Assembly: GCF_900100955.1 (NCBI RefSeq)
Contig: NZ_FNCC01000008.1
Span: 372,001 to 436,000 of the forward strand
From: Lentzea fradiae
GTDB lineage: Bacteria > Actinomycetota > Actinomycetes > Mycobacteriales > Pseudonocardiaceae
Reading direction: 5' to 3'
DNA: 64,000 nucleotides
Part shown: piece by piece, positions 35,031 through 44,089 of the stretch
Position numbering within the stretch: the first letter of the stretch is position 1
Layout: the number at the start of each line of letters is the position of its first letter
Position numbers and translations under genes: made by a program
Notes under the pieces: generated by a model
What the model was told of the DNA's origin: nothing
The model's database searches: none
Seen by the model: only the letters and a program-made list of their open reading frames with translations

Positions 35031-35055
35031 CCGGACCAACCTGAGGCGAGCGTTA
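35031..35055 (-). promoter_or_regulatory. Shared regulatory element, site C (two-component operon promoter)
   Basis: On the minus strand, TAACG (35055-35051) is followed by CTCAG (35045-35041) and a weaker second half TCCGG (35035-35031). It ends 39 bp before the GTG at 34991. The upstream flank TTC also matches site A. The rest of the 337-bp gap up to 35328 shows no other feature. Confidence 0.5.
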
Positions 35056-35328
35056 GAACTTCTCGCCGTGGGCGGTCACCGACTACCGGGGCAGCGTGAC
35101 CGGCCGGCAGTGCGCTGGGTACCTCGCTGGCGGGAGGCAATGCTGAACAGGTGAGCGAAGCGGGCATCACAGGAGTTGGAGGCGGTGTGGTCAAGGGACT
35201 GGGCAAGCTGACCAGCGTGGCGGGGAAGCTCTTTTGATGCCGACGGACAACAAGACACCACGCTGAGCTCGAGCACCCTTCGCGGCCCTCGACCAACAGG
35301 GTTCTCGTTGACTGAAGGGATTCCTCTG

Positions 35329-35538
35329 ATGCCCGTTCGCGGGTCCAAGTCGCAGCGAATGCGCTTCTGGATCATCACCTGCACGATCTACCTCGGGCTC
35401 ATCATGGCCGCCGTCCTGCTGCACGACCAGGTCCCGTGGGCGGGTGCGGCCGTAGGAGCACTGGGCGGCTCACTGGTCCTGGCCGCGCTGCTGGGGTGGT
35501 GGCGCCGCCACCCGTCCAATCCCGACCGGGCCGAGTAG
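35329..35538 (+). CDS. Small two-helix membrane protein
   Basis: Of 69 residues, two segments are hydrophobic (FWIITCTIYLGLIMAAVLL and AGAAVGALGGSLVLAALLGW), separated by a short loop HDQVPW, with basic ends. No family is recognised. ATG 35329 is preceded by AAGGGA; a TTG at 35308 is also in frame. It stands alone between the two-component operon and a convergent hypothetical gene. Coding status is likely but not certain. Confidence 0.55.
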   Translation: MPVRGSKSQRMRFWIITCTIYLGLIMAAVLLHDQVPWAGAAVGALGGSLVLAALLGWWRRHPSNPDRAE

Positions 35539-35627
35539 CCCCGAAACCCGGGACCTGTTCGAGTCTCGTGGGCTGACCCGCTCCACAGAACCGGTCCGGC
35601 CGGGCCAGTGTTCGGTGCGCGGGGGAC

Positions 35628-36323
35628 TCAGATGCGGGGCAGACAAGCGGAAACCTCGGCGATGGCGTCGAGGGTGGCGTGGTCGAAGTGACCGGTGACG
35701 AGTTCGGTCTCCGCGATGGTGACGGTCCTGCCGTCGCGGTCGCTGCCGTAGTTCTCGCCGGTGAAGCGAATGTCGGCCAGGTCCAGCGCGGTGGAACCCA
35801 TGGGCCGGATGTCGCCGCTGCCGGGGATGTCGATCACGGTTTTGAACCTGCCCGCGTCGCTGGCCGAGGCCAGGCCGACCCACGCCACCGAGAGCACCGC
35901 GGTGTTTCCCGCGCCGTCTCCGACGAGGAACAGGGCGCGTTCAAGAGAGGTGCAGCGGGTGCCGGTGAAGAAGTCGCGGACCTGCCCGAACGAGGCCGCA
36001 ACGCACTCGGCCTGCTGCCGGGCGGTGCGCTTGAGCTGCTTGACACCGAGGCGCTGCCAGGCCGCCTGGCTGTCACCTTTGCGCGCGGACTTCTGTCCCT
36101 CGCTCTGGCGGAGCCTGAGTTGCGGGGACCCGCCCGAACCCGCCCCGGAGGCGGCCTCTCCGGCGACGGTGCCGACTTCGGAGACCAGACCGGGCCCGGT
36201 GAGGGTCAGGCCGCCGCTGCCTGCCAGGCCGAGCGCGAGCACCCCGGCCGCCACCACCGCCCCGCTCTTGCCGCCACCGCCCCCGATCGGGACGCGCCGT
36301 CCGTCGATCATTCTGAACTTCAT
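35628..36323 (-). CDS. Hypothetical exported or membrane-anchored protein
   Basis: The 231-residue protein has a basic N-terminus (MKFRMIDGRRVPIGGGGGKS) and one hydrophobic helix (about 22-48), then a Gly/Ser-rich linker and a C-terminal domain (about 90-231) with four Cys residues (AECVAAS, GTRCTSL, VSACLPRI). The C-terminal strand pattern resembles small secreted alpha/beta domains, but I recognise no family. GGGGG lies before ATG 36323. It is monocistronic, and the ~1-kb non-coding stretch begins upstream of it. Confidence 0.6.
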   Translation of the reverse strand: MKFRMIDGRRVPIGGGGGKSGAVVAAGVLALGLAGSGGLTLTGPGLVSEVGTVAGEAASGAGSGGSPQLRLRQSEGQKSARKGDSQAAWQRLGVKQLKRTARQQAECVAASFGQVRDFFTGTRCTSLERALFLVGDGAGNTAVLSVAWVGLASASDAGRFKTVIDIPGSGDIRPMGSTALDLADIRFTGENYGSDRDGRTVTIAETELVTGHFDHATLDAIAEVSACLPRI

Positions 36324-37373
36324 CGGACCCCCTCGACTGGATCGTGTTCACGCCACCGGCCACCGGCCTCCCGCCGCTGATCTCGAACCCCTTCACGACG
36401 AGAACCGCTGGTGACCGTGCTGTGAGCAAACGCGTCCGCAGGGGCGTGTGTTGACGCACGAATGGGTGAATGCGGTGAGGCGTGTGGAAGGGGGCACTGG
36501 GTCGCGTCGAGCTTCCGCGCCGGCGGCGGACAGTTCTCGTTGGCCGCATTGACGAAGTGATGTCTCGGAGCGTCTGGTCGTGCGGTGGACATCAGCGCCA
36601 CCGCGCCCGGACCGGTTGTGTTGAACTTCGGCTGAACGGCCGCAGCCCGCCCGGATAATTGATTAGCGACTCAACCATTTGAGACGGACGTATGGGACGG
36701 CGGCGGCGGGGCGCGGTTGTTGTCCGTCGATGTGATCGCCACGCCGGTGGGAACAACCGGGTATCGATCCCGTGGCTATCTGGCCGCCGCAGGAGGTATG
36801 TTGGTCTGACGTACAGCTCACCCTGCCGAACTTTAGTGTGTGGAGATCGCTGTTTTGATTATCGAGCCGCACTCGTTGTCAGCATCGGCGTTCTTGTTGA
36901 AAACGCCACCATCGTGATTGACGTGAACCGCGGCCCCGCGGGCGGGGTTCGAGGACGTCGCCGCGGCCCGCGGTGGCCTGCTCGGCTCGGGCGGCGGGGG
37001 GTGTCGGGCTGCCGCGGTGTGAGGTGGCGTCGTCTCGGTGTCGATGTTTTCGGCGATAGCGGCGGATGGTCACGCCTCTGATGCCGTCATCGCGATTTCT
37101 TGAGCGTCTCGGAACCTCGCCTCTCGATGGGCGCGGTAATCACGCCGACCGGGCTGTGGATGTATGCGATACCGCATGGAATGGCGTCTCGCCCGGACGC
37201 GTGGCTGCCCTGTTCACCGGTATAGGTAACTGCACCACCCCCTTCCTGCCTCATATCCTGTTCACGAATGCAGCGGTCCGGTCGGTCTTACGGCGGTGTT
37301 CCCGTCAGATGTACTGTCGCGGCATGTTGTCTCGTTGACCCGGGTAAACGTCGATGACCCACGAAGGCTCGCC
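36324..37373. other. 1.05-kb intergenic region upstream of the LAL regulator
   Basis: I see no convincing gene here: the longest open frames (36692-37081 and 37066-37338, plus strand) are Arg/Gly/Ser-rich without family resemblance or good ribosome-binding sites. Composition is mixed, with AT-richer patches around 36640-36690 and 36830-36910. A small dyad CTCAA-CCAT-TTGAG lies at 36670-36683. The region probably holds the LAL regulator's promoter and marks the left boundary of the NRPS locus. Confidence 0.5.
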
Positions 37374-40244
37374 ATGTCGTTCACGCCGGACATTCGCACA
37401 GTGGAGCGGGACGTCGAAACGGGGGTGATCAGACAGCGGCTGGCCCGGTGCCGCGTCGACGGCGGCCGAATCCTGCTGATCTCGGGAGCTTCGGGAACGG
37501 GGAAGACCTCGCTGCTGGAGGTCGCCGCCGAAGAGGCGCACGCCGCGGGTTTCCGGGTGTTGCGGACGGCGGGGGGAGCGCCGGGGCGCGACGTGGAGTT
37601 CGGGGCCCTGCGCAGGCTCTTCCGGGCCTCACCGCCCGACGGGGAGGAACGGCGTGCCAGGGCCGACGTCATCCGGTTCAGCAGGCGTCACGCGGTGGAG
37701 GCGGGAGCCCGCGCGGAACCCCGGCGCGCCGACATCCCGTTCGAGGTGCTGCACAACCTGTACTTGACGGTGGTCGGTCTGGCGGCCGTCAAACCGGTCG
37801 CCGTGCTCGTCGACGACCTGCACCGGGTCGACCTGTCGTCCATCCGGTGGCTCCTGCACCTGGCACGAAGAGCGGCGGGGGTTCCCGTGGTGGTCGTGGC
37901 TGCCGCGGCCGACGACGTGGACACGGCCGCCGAGCCGCTGATCGCCGAACTCCGGGCGGCGCCGCGGTGCGAGGTCCTCGAGTTGGCTCCCCTGAGCCCG
38001 CGGGCCGTGGAGGCGGTGGTCGCCGCGCGGCTGGGCGCCGCTCCGGCCCCTTCGGTCGTCGCGGCCTGCTACGAGGTGTCCGCCGGGAACCCCCGCGTGC
38101 TGGGGGAGCTGCTCCACGGCCTGTCGGCATGCCAGGAGACGGATCAAGAGGCTGACCAGGTGGCGGACCAGGTGGCCGCCGTGCACGAGGTCGGCGTCCG
38201 GGTGCACCGTGCGCGGCTGTTCGCGGCCGTGCGGGCGCAGTCCGCTCCGGTGGTCGCGTTCGCCGGGGTGCTCGCCCTCCTCGGTGAGGACGCGGACCTG
38301 GCGATCGCCGCCGAGGTGACGGCCGCCGGTTCCCTCGCGGCCGGTCAGGCGGTCGCCGCGCTCGGCCGCGCGGGGGTGCTGCACCCCGGCACCGTGCGGT
38401 TCGCCCACCCGGAGATCGGGCGGACGATCATCGAGGACATGGCCCCGGCGCAGCGGGAGAGGACGCACTCGCGGATCGCCAGGGTGCTGAGCGACCGCGG
38501 TGCGCCGGTCGACGTGGTCGCGGCCCACCTGGTGTGCGGGGGGCCACCGACCACGCAGGAGATGGTCGCGGTGCTGCGCGAGGCAGCGGTGGCGGCCGTC
38601 GACCGCGGCGAGCCGGAACTGGCCGTGGCGTACCTCCGGCACGCCCTCACCGGGCAGTGGAAGCCTGATCTCCTGGTCACGCTGCTCACCGCGCTCACCC
38701 GCGTCGAGCGGTCGGCGGACCCGCGGGCGGCCTGGGAGCACTTGGCGGAGGCGTTGAGGCTGATGGACTCGCCGCTGCGACGGGCCCGCGCCGCGGTCGA
38801 CCTGTTCCCCCTGGCCACCGGGTGCACCGCGGCACCGCTGGTCGACCTGCTGGAGGACTGCCTGGAGTGGCTGAGCCAGGCCGGCGAGCCGACCGGCGAG
38901 CTGCGCACCCGCTTGCTGGCCCACATGGTCTCCTCGGCCACGGGGAACCGCGACGTCATGGCCAGGCTGAGACCCCGGCTGGACGCGCTGGATCCCGATT
39001 CGCTCGGTGGCACGCCGGGGCAGTGCGCACTGCTCGCGGTGCACGTGATGCTCGCCGCGCTGGAGGGCAGGTTGCCCGCGGCCTCGGCGGTGGAGTCGGC
39101 CACGCGCGCGTTGCAGGGGGACCTGCTGCTGCGTGACGACATGCTGCACCCGATGTTCGTCTCGGCGATCGTCGTGCTCCAGCTGGCCGAGCGGTTGGAC
39201 CTCGTCACCCCGCTGTACGACGCTGGCATCGGCGACGCCAAGGTGCGCAACCTGCCGGCGATGCGCGCGATGCTGACCAGCGCGCGGTCCGTGGTGCGGT
39301 TCCACAGCGGCGACGTGCCGGGCGCCCTGGTGGAGGCCAGGGCTTCGCTCCAGGCGTACGCCGACGGGCACCAGGACGACAACCAGCCGCTGACGGTGGC
39401 GGCCGCCGTGGCGTGTCTCGGCGAGCTGGGCCAGTGGGACGAGGCGGCCGAACTGGTGCGCTCCGACTTCGCGCCGGCCGTCGAGCACTCGTTCCACTGG
39501 TGCTGGATGCTCGCGGCCCGCGCCGTGGTGCTCGAGGGCCGGGGTGACCTGCGGGCGGCGCTGGAGCAGACGCTCGACTGCGGCAGGAGGCTGACCTGGT
39601 GGAACATCCACAACGAGGCGGTGCTCCCGTGGCGCGGCCGGGCGGCGCTGCTGCACTGGCGGCTCGGTGAGGTCGCCGAGGCACGGCGCCTGGCGGGTGA
39701 GGCGCTCGAGCTGTCCCGGCGCTGGGGCGCGGACGGCGCGGTCGGGTCGGCGCTGCGCGTGGCCGGCCTGGTCGAGGGCGGTGCGAAGGGGTTCGCGCTG
39801 CTGCGCAGGGCCGTGGTGTACGGGGAGAGGTCACCCGCGCGGCTGGAGCTGGCCAAGACCCTGATCGAACTGGGCACCGCGCAGCACACGGCGGGCGACG
39901 ACGAGGCTGCCCGCGCGACGCTGCGCCGCGGCCTCGACCTCGCGACCCAGTGCGGCGCCACGACGCTGGTGCTCCGTGCCCGCTCCGAGCTGGTCGCCGC
40001 GGGGGGCAGGCCGCGGCGCGACCGCCTGCACGGCACGAACGCGCTCACCCCCGCCGAATGGCAGGTGGTGCGGCTCGCCGCGCTGGGCAGCAGCAACGAC
40101 CAGATCGCGCAGTCCCTGTTCGTGACCCAGCGGACCGTCGAGTTCCACCTCACCAACAGCTACCGCAAGCTCGGCCTGACCGAACGCTCACAACTGGTCG
40201 ACGTGGTCGACCCGGACGGTCACCGGGGTTCCGCCGCGTGGTAG
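37374..40244 (+). CDS. LAL-type (large ATP-binding LuxR) transcriptional regulator
   Basis: The 956-residue regulator has an N-terminal AAA-type ATPase with Walker A SGASGTGKTS (about 38-46) and Walker B VAVLVDDLHRVD. A long helical middle region contains TPR-like repeats. The C-terminal LuxR-type HTH (about 885-945) has LTPAEWQVVRLAALGSSNDQ and TVEFHLTNSYRKLGL. LAL proteins are common pathway-specific activators of biosynthetic operons. ATG 37374 is chosen because GAAGG lies 6 bp upstream; a GTG at 37296 is in frame without one. Its 3' end overlaps the convergent exporter permease gene by 25 bp. It is the likely activator of the NRPS operon. Confidence 0.9.
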   Translation: MSFTPDIRTVERDVETGVIRQRLARCRVDGGRILLISGASGTGKTSLLEVAAEEAHAAGFRVLRTAGGAPGRDVEFGALRRLFRASPPDGEERRARADVIRFSRRHAVEAGARAEPRRADIPFEVLHNLYLTVVGLAAVKPVAVLVDDLHRVDLSSIRWLLHLARRAAGVPVVVVAAAADDVDTAAEPLIAELRAAPRCEVLELAPLSPRAVEAVVAARLGAAPAPSVVAACYEVSAGNPRVLGELLHGLSACQETDQEADQVADQVAAVHEVGVRVHRARLFAAVRAQSAPVVAFAGVLALLGEDADLAIAAEVTAAGSLAAGQAVAALGRAGVLHPGTVRFAHPEIGRTIIEDMAPAQRERTHSRIARVLSDRGAPVDVVAAHLVCGGPPTTQEMVAVLREAAVAAVDRGEPELAVAYLRHALTGQWKPDLLVTLLTALTRVERSADPRAAWEHLAEALRLMDSPLRRARAAVDLFPLATGCTAAPLVDLLEDCLEWLSQAGEPTGELRTRLLAHMVSSATGNRDVMARLRPRLDALDPDSLGGTPGQCALLAVHVMLAALEGRLPAASAVESATRALQGDLLLRDDMLHPMFVSAIVVLQLAERLDLVTPLYDAGIGDAKVRNLPAMRAMLTSARSVVRFHSGDVPGALVEARASLQAYADGHQDDNQPLTVAAAVACLGELGQWDEAAELVRSDFAPAVEHSFHWCWMLAARAVVLEGRGDLRAALEQTLDCGRRLTWWNIHNEAVLPWRGRAALLHWRLGEVAEARRLAGEALELSRRWGADGAVGSALRVAGLVEGGAKGFALLRRAVVYGERSPARLELAKTLIELGTAQHTAGDDEAARATLRRGLDLATQCGATTLVLRARSELVAAGGRPRRDRLHGTNALTPAEWQVVRLAALGSSNDQIAQSLFVTQRTVEFHLTNSYRKLGLTERSQLVDVVDPDGHRGSAAW

Positions 40245-41008
40245 GCGCGACAGCTCAGCGGCACCGTCACGGCGGCGATGACCGCGAGCATGACCAGGGC
40301 CGCCGGCAGGGGGTGCTCGGACACGACGCTTCCGGTGCTCGCGGACATCGGGCCGCCCCACAGCTGGCGGCACGCGCTCGACACGGCGCTGATCGGGTTC
40401 CACTCCGCCACCACCCGCAGCCAGCCCGGCAGGCCGTCGAGCGGCACGAAGGCGTTGGACAGGAACGACCCGCACACCAGCACCAGGCCGGAGAGCGCGC
40501 CGAGCGCCTCGGGGCTGCGCACCGACAAGCCGAGCAGGAGCCCGAACCACAGCATCACGTAGGTGAAGAGGAGCAACAGCCCGAACCCCGCGGCGATCGA
40601 CAGCACGCCCGTGTCCGGCCGCCAGCCGAGCAGCGCCCCGACGATCGACGCGATGCAGATGCCGATCGCGGCCAGGCCGAGGTCGGACACGGTGTGCGCC
40701 ACCAGGATCGCGCCGCGGGACGTCGGCAGCGACCGGAACCGGTCCACCAGCCCGTTGCGCAGGCTGGTCGCGGTGCCGATGGCGATGCTGCCGACGCACG
40801 CCAGCGCCACCTGCGCGCCGACCCCCGCCATCATGTAGCCGAGGTAGTCGCCGCCGCGCACGGAGATCGCCTTGTTCAGCATGTAGCCCAGGACCAGCAC
40901 CATGGTCAGCGGTGTCAGGGTGACGCCGAGGATCCTCGTCGGCGTCCTCCGCAGGTGCAGCAGGTGCCTGCCGATGAGGGCCGTGGTGTCGACCAGCACG
41001 CCGTTCAC
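40220..41008 (-). CDS. ABC-2 exporter permease of the NRPS locus
   Basis: The 262-residue DrrB-like ABC-2 permease has six membrane segments, the cytoplasmic motif DRFRSLPTSRGAILVAHTVS and the terminal motif EWNPISAVSSACRQLWGG. The GTG start overlaps the ATPase stop by 3 bp, giving coupled translation. It probably exports the NRPS product. It is the same family as the exporter at 14843-16647 but clearly a separate lineage. Confidence 0.9.
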   Translation of the reverse strand: MNGVLVDTTALIGRHLLHLRRTPTRILGVTLTPLTMVLVLGYMLNKAISVRGGDYLGYMMAGVGAQVALACVGSIAIGTATSLRNGLVDRFRSLPTSRGAILVAHTVSDLGLAAIGICIASIVGALLGWRPDTGVLSIAAGFGLLLLFTYVMLWFGLLLGLSVRSPEALGALSGLVLVCGSFLSNAFVPLDGLPGWLRVVAEWNPISAVSSACRQLWGGPMSASTGSVVSEHPLPAALVMLAVIAAVTVPLSCRAYHAAEPR

Positions 41009-41946
41009 GAGTGCTCCTGTCCGGTGAGGTGGAGGAAGACGTCGTCGAGCGAGGGGCGGCGCAGCGCGAACCCCGCGATCTCGATCCCCGCGGTCTCCAG
41101 CGCGGTCGCCGCCGTCGCGACCGCGCCCATCCCGTCGGGCAGCCGCACCGAGAAGCTCTTGCCGCCCGCCGCCTCGCGCGGTGGCATCGCCGCGACGCAG
41201 GACAGCGCGCTCGCCGCCGCGGACAGGTCGCGGCCGTGCGCCACGGTCACCTCCAGCCACTCGGCGCCGACCTTGCGCTTGAGCTCGTCGGGGGTTCCCT
41301 CGGCGATCACCACACCGTGGTCCACGACCGCGATCCGGTCGGCGAGCACGTCGGCCTCCTCGAGGTACTGCGTGGTGAGCAGCACCGTGACACCGGAGGC
41401 GACCTGGTCGCGGATCATCCGCCAGAGCGTCGCGCGGCTGCTCGGGTCCAGGCCGGTGGTCGGCTCGTCGAGGAACACCACCGGTGGTGAGGACACCAGG
41501 CAGGCGGCCAGGTCGAGGCGCCTGCGCATTCCTCCCGAGTACGTCCTGGTGAGCCGGTCGGCGGCGTCGGTCAGCTCGAACCTGGCCAGCAGCTCGGCGG
41601 CGCGGTCCCTGGCACCCTGCTTGCCCAGGCGCAGCAACGTGCCCAGCAGCACGAGGTTCTCGCGCCCGGTGAGCTGCTCGTCCACGGCGGCGTACTGACC
41701 CGCGAGACCGATCCGTCTGCGCACCTCCCGCGGTTCGCGCAGCACGTCGTGGCCCGCGACCACGGCCCTCCCGGAGTCGGGCCGGGCCAGCGTCGCCAGA
41801 ATCCTCACCGTCGTGGTCTTCCCGGCGCCGTTGGGCCCGAGCACCCCCAGCACCGTCCCGGCGGCCACGGACAGGTTCACCCCGTTGAGCGCGTGATGGT
41901 CCGAATAGGACTTCCGCAGTCCCTCGGCCTCGATCGCAGCGTTCAC
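41005..41946 (-). CDS. DrrA-like ABC transporter ATPase of the NRPS locus
   Basis: The 313-residue ATPase has Walker A GPNGAGKTT, Q-loop region AGQYAAVDEQLTG, signature YSGGMRRRLDLA, Walker B VVFLDEPTTGLD and the DrrA-type C-terminal end RRPSLDDVFLHLTG. The GTG at 41946 has GAGG 6 bp upstream; an ATG 12 bp earlier (41958) is an alternative that adds four residues. It is transcribed divergently from the biosynthetic operon, and the shared 142-bp region suggests common control. Confidence 0.9.
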   Translation of the reverse strand: MNAAIEAEGLRKSYSDHHALNGVNLSVAAGTVLGVLGPNGAGKTTTVRILATLARPDSGRAVVAGHDVLREPREVRRRIGLAGQYAAVDEQLTGRENLVLLGTLLRLGKQGARDRAAELLARFELTDAADRLTRTYSGGMRRRLDLAACLVSSPPVVFLDEPTTGLDPSSRATLWRMIRDQVASGVTVLLTTQYLEEADVLADRIAVVDHGVVIAEGTPDELKRKVGAEWLEVTVAHGRDLSAAASALSCVAAMPPREAAGGKSFSVRLPDGMGAVATAATALETAGIEIAGFALRRPSLDDVFLHLTGQEHS

Positions 41947-42088
41947 TGTCCGCCTCATCCGCGTCGGCAACTTTCCGACGTGATTGGACCAGACCAGCCG
42001 CTTGCACGGTGCCAGTCGTCCTTGCCGCACGCCAGTTCCGGCGGACCTAATGTCCAGCCGTCGCCGAGAACGAAAGGGGAACGAGTCG
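41947..42088. promoter_or_regulatory. Divergent promoter region of exporter and biosynthetic operon
   Basis: This 142-bp gap must hold the promoters of the exporter pair and of the ~22-kb operon. A 6-bp dyad CGTCGG-N7-CCGACG is at 41962-41980, next to the exporter start. AAGGGGA at 42074-42080 is the ribosome-binding site of the dioxygenase gene. The dyad is a candidate operator for a local regulator. Confidence 0.45.
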
Positions 42089-43015
42089 ATGAAGTGGACG
42101 CCGACCGAGATCAGGCCGGAGGACGTAGCGGCGCGCGCGGACGTCGAAGGACTCGCCGACCACCTCCGCACCATCGACCTGGACGCTCTGCTCGTCCAGG
42201 CCAAGGTGTTGGTGTTCCGGGGTTTCCACGTCCCCGAGGACGGCCTCGACGGGGTGCTCGACCTGGTGCTGCCGGACCGCTTGGCCTACGTGCACGGGAA
42301 CACGCCGCGCACCAAGGTCGGCAAGAACGTCTACACCTCGACCGAGTACCCGCCCGAGTTCACCATCTCCATGCACAACGAGATGTCCTACGCCCACCAC
42401 TGGCCCGCGCGGCTGGCGTTCTACTGCGCCAAGCCCGCCACCGCGGGTGGCGCGACGCCGGTGGTCGACGGCACCGCGTGGCTGGCCGCGCTCGACGACG
42501 ACCTCCGGGACCGGTTCGCGGACGGCGTCTGCTACACGCAGAACCTGCACGGCGGCATGGGTTTCGGCAAGAGCTGGCAGGACACCTTCGAGACCTCCGA
42601 CCAAGCGCAGGTCGAGGAGTTCTTGGCGGCCAGCGACTCCACCTGGGAGTGGCTGTCCGACGGCACCCTGCGCGTGCGGCAGCTGCGCCGCTCGTTCACC
42701 CGGCACCCCGTCACCGGTGAGGAGGTCTGGTTCAACCAGGCCGACCAGTGGCACGTGGCGGCGCTGGACCCGCAGACCTCCGCCGCGATGTCGGAGATCC
42801 TGACGGAGGACGAGATGCCCCAGTCGGTCACGTTCGCCGACGGCGGCCCGATCCCGGCGGAGTACGTCACGCAGATCCGCGACCGCGGCCTCGACACGGC
42901 GGTCGACGTCGACTGGCAGCAGGGCGACCTGATGCTCGTGGAGAACGTGCTCGCGGGCCACGGCCGCCGGCCGTTCGAAGGGCCGCGCCGCATCCTCGTC
43001 GCCATGTCCGACTGA
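42089..43015 (+). CDS. SyrP/TauD-like Fe(II)/2-oxoglutarate dioxygenase
   Basis: The 308-residue non-heme iron oxygenase of the TauD/clavaminate synthase group has a predicted iron triad of His96 and Glu98 (SMHNEMSYAHHWP) and His291 (LAGHGRRPF), with a downstream Arg in EGPRR for 2-oxoglutarate. The HxE variant and the MHNEMSYA context match SyrP-like enzymes, which hydroxylate carrier-bound amino acids; SyrP itself makes beta-hydroxyaspartate for syringomycin. The terminal NRPS module here has an Asp/Asn-like A-domain code, so beta-hydroxylation of that residue is the best guess, with diaminopropionate or threonine as alternatives. It is the first gene of the operon. Confidence 0.88.
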   Translation: MKWTPTEIRPEDVAARADVEGLADHLRTIDLDALLVQAKVLVFRGFHVPEDGLDGVLDLVLPDRLAYVHGNTPRTKVGKNVYTSTEYPPEFTISMHNEMSYAHHWPARLAFYCAKPATAGGATPVVDGTAWLAALDDDLRDRFADGVCYTQNLHGGMGFGKSWQDTFETSDQAQVEEFLAASDSTWEWLSDGTLRVRQLRRSFTRHPVTGEEVWFNQADQWHVAALDPQTSAAMSEILTEDEMPQSVTFADGGPIPAEYVTQIRDRGLDTAVDVDWQQGDLMLVENVLAGHGRRPFEGPRRILVAMSD

Positions 43016-43034
43016 CCAGAGCACAGGAGTACGA

Positions 43035-44081
43035 ATGTTCCAGCCGTCGTTCGCGGTGATCTCCGGGGCACAGGTGCACCGGGTCCTCACCGGCAACGAG
43101 AAGATGATCGTCGACCTCGTCGAGACCACCTACCGGGTGCACGGCCAGGGCGACACGGTGAACCCGCCGTCGTACTTCCTGCGGATGCCGGACCGGCCCA
43201 CGTCCCGGATCATCGCCCTGCCCGCCGCCCTCGGCGGTGACTCCCCTGTGGACGGTCTCAAGTGGATCTCCAGCTTCCCGGAGAACGTCTCTGCGGGCAT
43301 GCCGCGGGCGTCCGCGGTGCTGGTCCTCAACGACCACGACACCGGATATCCGTTCGCCTGCCTCGAAAGTTCCATCATCAGTGCCGTCAGGACGGCCGCG
43401 TCCGCGGTCCTCGCCGCCGACCGGCTGACCGCCGGGACCGGCCGTCCGCTCCGGGTCGGGTTCTTCGGCGTCGGCCTGATCGCCCGCTACATCCACACCT
43501 ACCTCGCGGGCACCGGGTGGTCGTTCGACGAGATCGGCGTGCACGACCTGTCGGCCGAGCACGCGGCTGGTTTCCGCGAGTACCTCGAGGGAACGGGCAC
43601 CAGCGCGCGGATCACCGTGCACACCGACCCCGAGACCCTCGTCCGCGAGTCCGACCTGGTGATCTTCGCGACGGTCGCGGGCTCCCCGCACGTCACCGAC
43701 GTCGGCTGGTTCGACCACAACCCGCTGGTGCTCAACGTGTCGCTGCGCGACCTCTCGCCGGAGATCATCCTCGCGTCCGCCAACGTCGTCGACGACGTCG
43801 AGCACTGCCTGAAGGCCGACACCTCCCCGCACCTGGCGGAGAAGCTGAGCGGCGGCCGCGACTTCATCGACGGCACGCTCGACGAGGTCATCAGGGGAGT
43901 GGTCCAGCCGCGGCCCGGCCGGCCGCTGGTGTTCTCCCCGTTCGGCCTCGGAGTGCTCGACCTCGCCGTCGGCCGCCACGTCTACGAGGAGCTCCGCGCG
44001 GCCGGCGAGCTCGCCCTCGTCGACGACTTCTTCCACGAGCTGCGGCGCTACGGCGACCCGCGTCGTTCCCACACGTCCTAG
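43035..44081 (+). CDS. sbnB: SbnB-like N-(2-amino-2-carboxyethyl)-L-glutamate dehydrogenase
   Basis: The 348-residue member of the ornithine cyclodeaminase/mu-crystallin family has an NAD-binding motif GFFGVGLIARYIHTYL, the substrate region GLKWISSFPENV and DGTLDEVIRG near the C-terminus, as in SbnB of staphyloferrin B synthesis. SbnB oxidatively cleaves N-(2-amino-2-carboxyethyl)-L-glutamate (ACEGA) to L-2,3-diaminopropionate and 2-oxoglutarate. It is followed after 8 bp by the SbnA-like gene; the two enzymes act in sequence. Their presence at the head of an NRPS operon shows that Dap is a building block. Confidence 0.92.
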   Translation: MFQPSFAVISGAQVHRVLTGNEKMIVDLVETTYRVHGQGDTVNPPSYFLRMPDRPTSRIIALPAALGGDSPVDGLKWISSFPENVSAGMPRASAVLVLNDHDTGYPFACLESSIISAVRTAASAVLAADRLTAGTGRPLRVGFFGVGLIARYIHTYLAGTGWSFDEIGVHDLSAEHAAGFREYLEGTGTSARITVHTDPETLVRESDLVIFATVAGSPHVTDVGWFDHNPLVLNVSLRDLSPEIILASANVVDDVEHCLKADTSPHLAEKLSGGRDFIDGTLDEVIRGVVQPRPGRPLVFSPFGLGVLDLAVGRHVYEELRAAGELALVDDFFHELRRYGDPRRSHTS

Positions 44082-44089
44082 GAGGTGCC

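Noticed and set aside
36692-37338. Two plus-strand frames (129 and 90 codons) upstream of the LAL regulator
   Set aside because: Arg/Gly/Ser-rich, no recognisable family, no good ribosome-binding site, and they overlap each other; treated as non-coding.
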